Shown here: piece after piece, positions 62,359 through 64,000 of the stretch
How positions within the stretch are numbered: the first letter of the stretch is position 1
Layout of the letters: every line of letters starts with the position of its first letter
Assembly (NCBI RefSeq): GCF_900107105.1
Contig: NZ_FNOT01000011.1
Location: forward strand, 112,888 to 176,887
Direction: 5' to 3'
Length of the DNA stretch: 64,000 nt
Source of the DNA: Geodermatophilus africanus
GTDB lineage: Bacteria; Actinomycetota; Actinomycetes; Mycobacteriales; Geodermatophilaceae
Translations under genes and position numbers: made by a program
The notes under the pieces: model-generated
Database searches by the model: none
What the model was told of the DNA's origin: nothing
Seen by the model: the letters and a program-made list of their open reading frames with translations, nothing else

Positions 62359-62955
62359 GTGTCCGAGTACGAGGTCCAGCAGGTTGACGCGGACCAGTTC
62401 GATCTCGTGCGGCGGTTGTTCAGCGCGGAGCGGGCGACCAGGCACTGCTGGTGCGTGGCGTTCTGTTCCACCAGTCGGCAGTTCGCACGTGGGTGGTACG
62501 GGGGCGGGAACCGACGGCGCTTCGAGGAGCTGGCCCGCGGCGCGCAGGCCCCGATGGGGGTGCTGGCCACGCTCGACGGTGAGCCCGTCGGCTGGTGCGC
62601 CTGCGGCCCACGGACGCGTTATCTCATCGCGATCGCTGGTCGCAGCGGCCTGCTGGCGCAACGTCCTCGGAGCGAAGACCAGCAGGTCTGGCTGGTTGCC
62701 TGCATGATCGTCCGACCGGATCACCGGGGCTCCGGCGTCGTGGGCCCTCTCGTGCGGGGAGCGGTCTCGCTCGCTCGGGGGAACGGCGCCTCAGCCATCG
62801 AAGCGTGGCCGCTTGCCGTCGGTGTCCGGCGTTCGGGGGATCTGCACGTGGGTCGCGAGGGCGCATTCGCCCGCTTCGGCTTCACGTGCATCCAACGACC
62901 GAACGCCGAGCGAGCGATCATGCGACTGGACCTTTCCGGGGAGAGCATGCCGTAG
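62359..62955 (+). CDS. GNAT family N-acetyltransferase
   Basis: A 198-residue GNAT-like protein. The N-terminal half has HCWCVAFCSTSRQFARGWYGGGNRRRFEELA, typical of a group with a Cys/Trp-rich segment; DGEPVGWCACGPRTRY is the central strand, and VWLVACMIVRPDHRGSGVVGPLVRGAVSLAR carries the acetyl-CoA loop (R-x-x-G-x-G/V). The GTG at 62359 is used. The substrate is unknown. Confidence 0.8.
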   Translation: MSEYEVQQVDADQFDLVRRLFSAERATRHCWCVAFCSTSRQFARGWYGGGNRRRFEELARGAQAPMGVLATLDGEPVGWCACGPRTRYLIAIAGRSGLLAQRPRSEDQQVWLVACMIVRPDHRGSGVVGPLVRGAVSLARGNGASAIEAWPLAVGVRRSGDLHVGREGAFARFGFTCIQRPNAERAIMRLDLSGESMP

Positions 62956-63088
62956 CGGGATCGCTCACCAGGAACCCGAACGTGGGAACGCAAGTGCCCG
63001 ATGATGATCACGCCCCGAGATCCCGTGACCGGGCGCTCCAAGCAGCGGCCGATCGCCGTCGGAGATTCTCGTTGCTGTTTGCGGCAGA

Positions 63089-63580
63089 TCAGTTCCTCCC
63101 TTCGCGGACATCCTTCCCCTGTTCGGCGAACGCCTTGAAATCCTGCATGTGCTGCTGCGACTGCTTGTGGAAGGATCCGGGCATTAGAAGCCCCACCAGC
63201 CGCATCAGCAGGCTGCTGAACCGGTATTCGCTCTCGCTTTCCCAGAGCGTCGTGTCCGGGTTGGCTTCGGTCAGCCGATCGCGCTGGACGCTCCACATGC
63301 CCGCGCCGACAATCTCGCGGTCGAAGTGAACGACGCTCTCTATCGGGATCCCGTGCAGGTCTGCCGGATCCCGGCGTGTGACCGTTTCGGTCAACTCGAT
63401 CTTCCGCTGCCCCGACTGCATCACGACCCGCGACTTGGTACCGAGCTGCCCGTGTATCCCGTTCACCGGCTCGTGCAGCACCAGGCCCCGCAGCCACTTC
63501 GGTATGTGTGCCGGGTCGGCGAGCAGCTGGGCCACCTTCTCCCGCGGCAGGGCGATCTCGATCGAGTTGGTGTACTTCAT
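63089..63580 (-). CDS. SRPBCC family protein
   Basis: A 163-residue START-fold protein: MKYTNSIEIALPREKVAQLLADPAHIPKWLRGL, VVMQSGQRKIELTETVTRRD, and a final helix SFHKQSQQHMQDFKAFAEQG. The ATG at 63580 is used because the AGGAGG site then has a 10-nt spacing; ATG 63589 would have almost none. Probably binds a hydrophobic ligand; unknown role. Confidence 0.87.
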   Translation of the reverse strand: MKYTNSIEIALPREKVAQLLADPAHIPKWLRGLVLHEPVNGIHGQLGTKSRVVMQSGQRKIELTETVTRRDPADLHGIPIESVVHFDREIVGAGMWSVQRDRLTEANPDTTLWESESEYRFSSLLMRLVGLLMPGSFHKQSQQHMQDFKAFAEQGKDVREGRN

Positions 63581-63589
63581 GGCGCGCAT

Positions 63590-63935
63590 TCCTCCTCTGA
63601 CCGACGTCGACAGACACCGGCTCGTGTCCACCTGGCATCGAGTGAACGCAGTACGGCTCGTGGCGCTTGCTGTCGCGTCCGCGACGTTGCCCCGCCTCGC
63701 GCCACGCGGTCTCTGATGCCGGCACTCGGCGCCCGATAACGAGCAGGCTCTCGCGAACCCGCGCCCTTCCAATAGCGGATCCCTCTTCGACACGGCCGTG
63801 GTCGGTCTCAAGTCGGCCAGGACCTGCGCCGCAGGCTGTTGCGGACGGCACGCAGATCTGCGGGGTCCGCTGGTACGCACGCGCTCGGCGCCTCGTCGGT
63901 CACCTTGGTCCGCACGGTCAGGGCATGCTGGCGCG
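63590..63935. other. 346-nt interval without a gene
   Basis: No supportable gene is seen. Short frames on both strands lack conserved sequence. Confidence 0.4.
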
Positions 63936-64000
63936 ATGGAGGCGGCGCTCGAGGTGAGGACAGGGGATGACCGGGAGGTGGCGCTGCTGGTCGCCGCGCA
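63936..64000 (+). CDS. start of a gene cut by the window end
   Basis: ATG 63936 opens a frame (MEAALEVRTGDDREVALLVAA) that runs off the window. The first residues would fit the start of a sigma factor or similar (DDREVALLVAA), but this is too short for a call. Confidence 0.3.
   Translation, partial: MEAALEVRTGDDREVALLVAA

Overview
The window is very GC-rich. It uses many GTG starts, and many genes are joined by 4-nt start/stop overlaps. Gene content (SDH/fumarate reductase with an Rv0250c-like leader gene, HelR, DUF222-HNH, DUF6223, DUF6069, GPP34) points to a free-living actinobacterium, most likely of the Geodermatophilaceae (Blastococcus, Geodermatophilus or Modestobacter). This placement is inferred from gene style; no marker gene is present. 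No rRNA, tRNA or CRISPR was seen.

Positions 1-42 kb are dense and look like ordinary chromosome. In order they hold: an alpha/beta hydrolase, a patatin and an epoxide hydrolase; a MalY-type PLP enzyme coupled to a FAD/Fe-S 2-hydroxyacid dehydrogenase; a phosphotransferase, an EamA exporter and a GH13 glucosidase; the sdhCAB operon with a small coupled leader gene; an amidotransferase-MFS-NhaA operon; hemerythrin, acyl-CoA dehydrogenase, a DUF222-HNH gene with two compensating frameshifts, and a two-TM K+ channel; a Ser/Thr kinase with a tiny coupled ORF, and a universal stress protein; then GPP34, HXXEE, acyl-CoA ligase, cyclase, a HOT-like iron alcohol dehydrogenase, a PaaI thioesterase, and helR with an inverted-repeat operator upstream.

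Positions 42-64 kb look accessory and partly decayed. They contain a broken multicopper oxidase with a His/Met-rich repeat tail, a frameshifted serine recombinase plus the truncated start of a second copy, an IS3-like element inserted in an IS5-like transposase remnant, and fragments of an O-methyltransferase, a hydrolase, an HTH protein and a sigma factor. Intact genes among them are a macrolide-type glycosyltransferase, a lipid kinase, an ArsR/AHSA1 pair, a methyltransferase, several hydrolases and VOC proteins, a cupin, an ECF41-type sigma factor, DUF6223, a GAF-ANTAR regulator, a GNAT and a SRPBCC protein.

The two most unusual items are as follows. (1) A single 876-residue protein (19555-22185) joins NhaA, a DsbA/thioredoxin-4 module, a cNMP-binding domain and a CxxC-less thioredoxin-like domain. 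(2) Two copies (55603-55664 and 57690-57751) of a symmetric promoter unit match, on both strands, the ECF41 promoter pattern GTCAC-N16-CGTC around a central palindrome. One copy lies between the ECF41-type sigma gene and DUF6223; the other lies in front of a VOC-cupin pair, next to a vestigial second sigma gene. Together they suggest a small self-regulated ECF regulon that spread by duplication.
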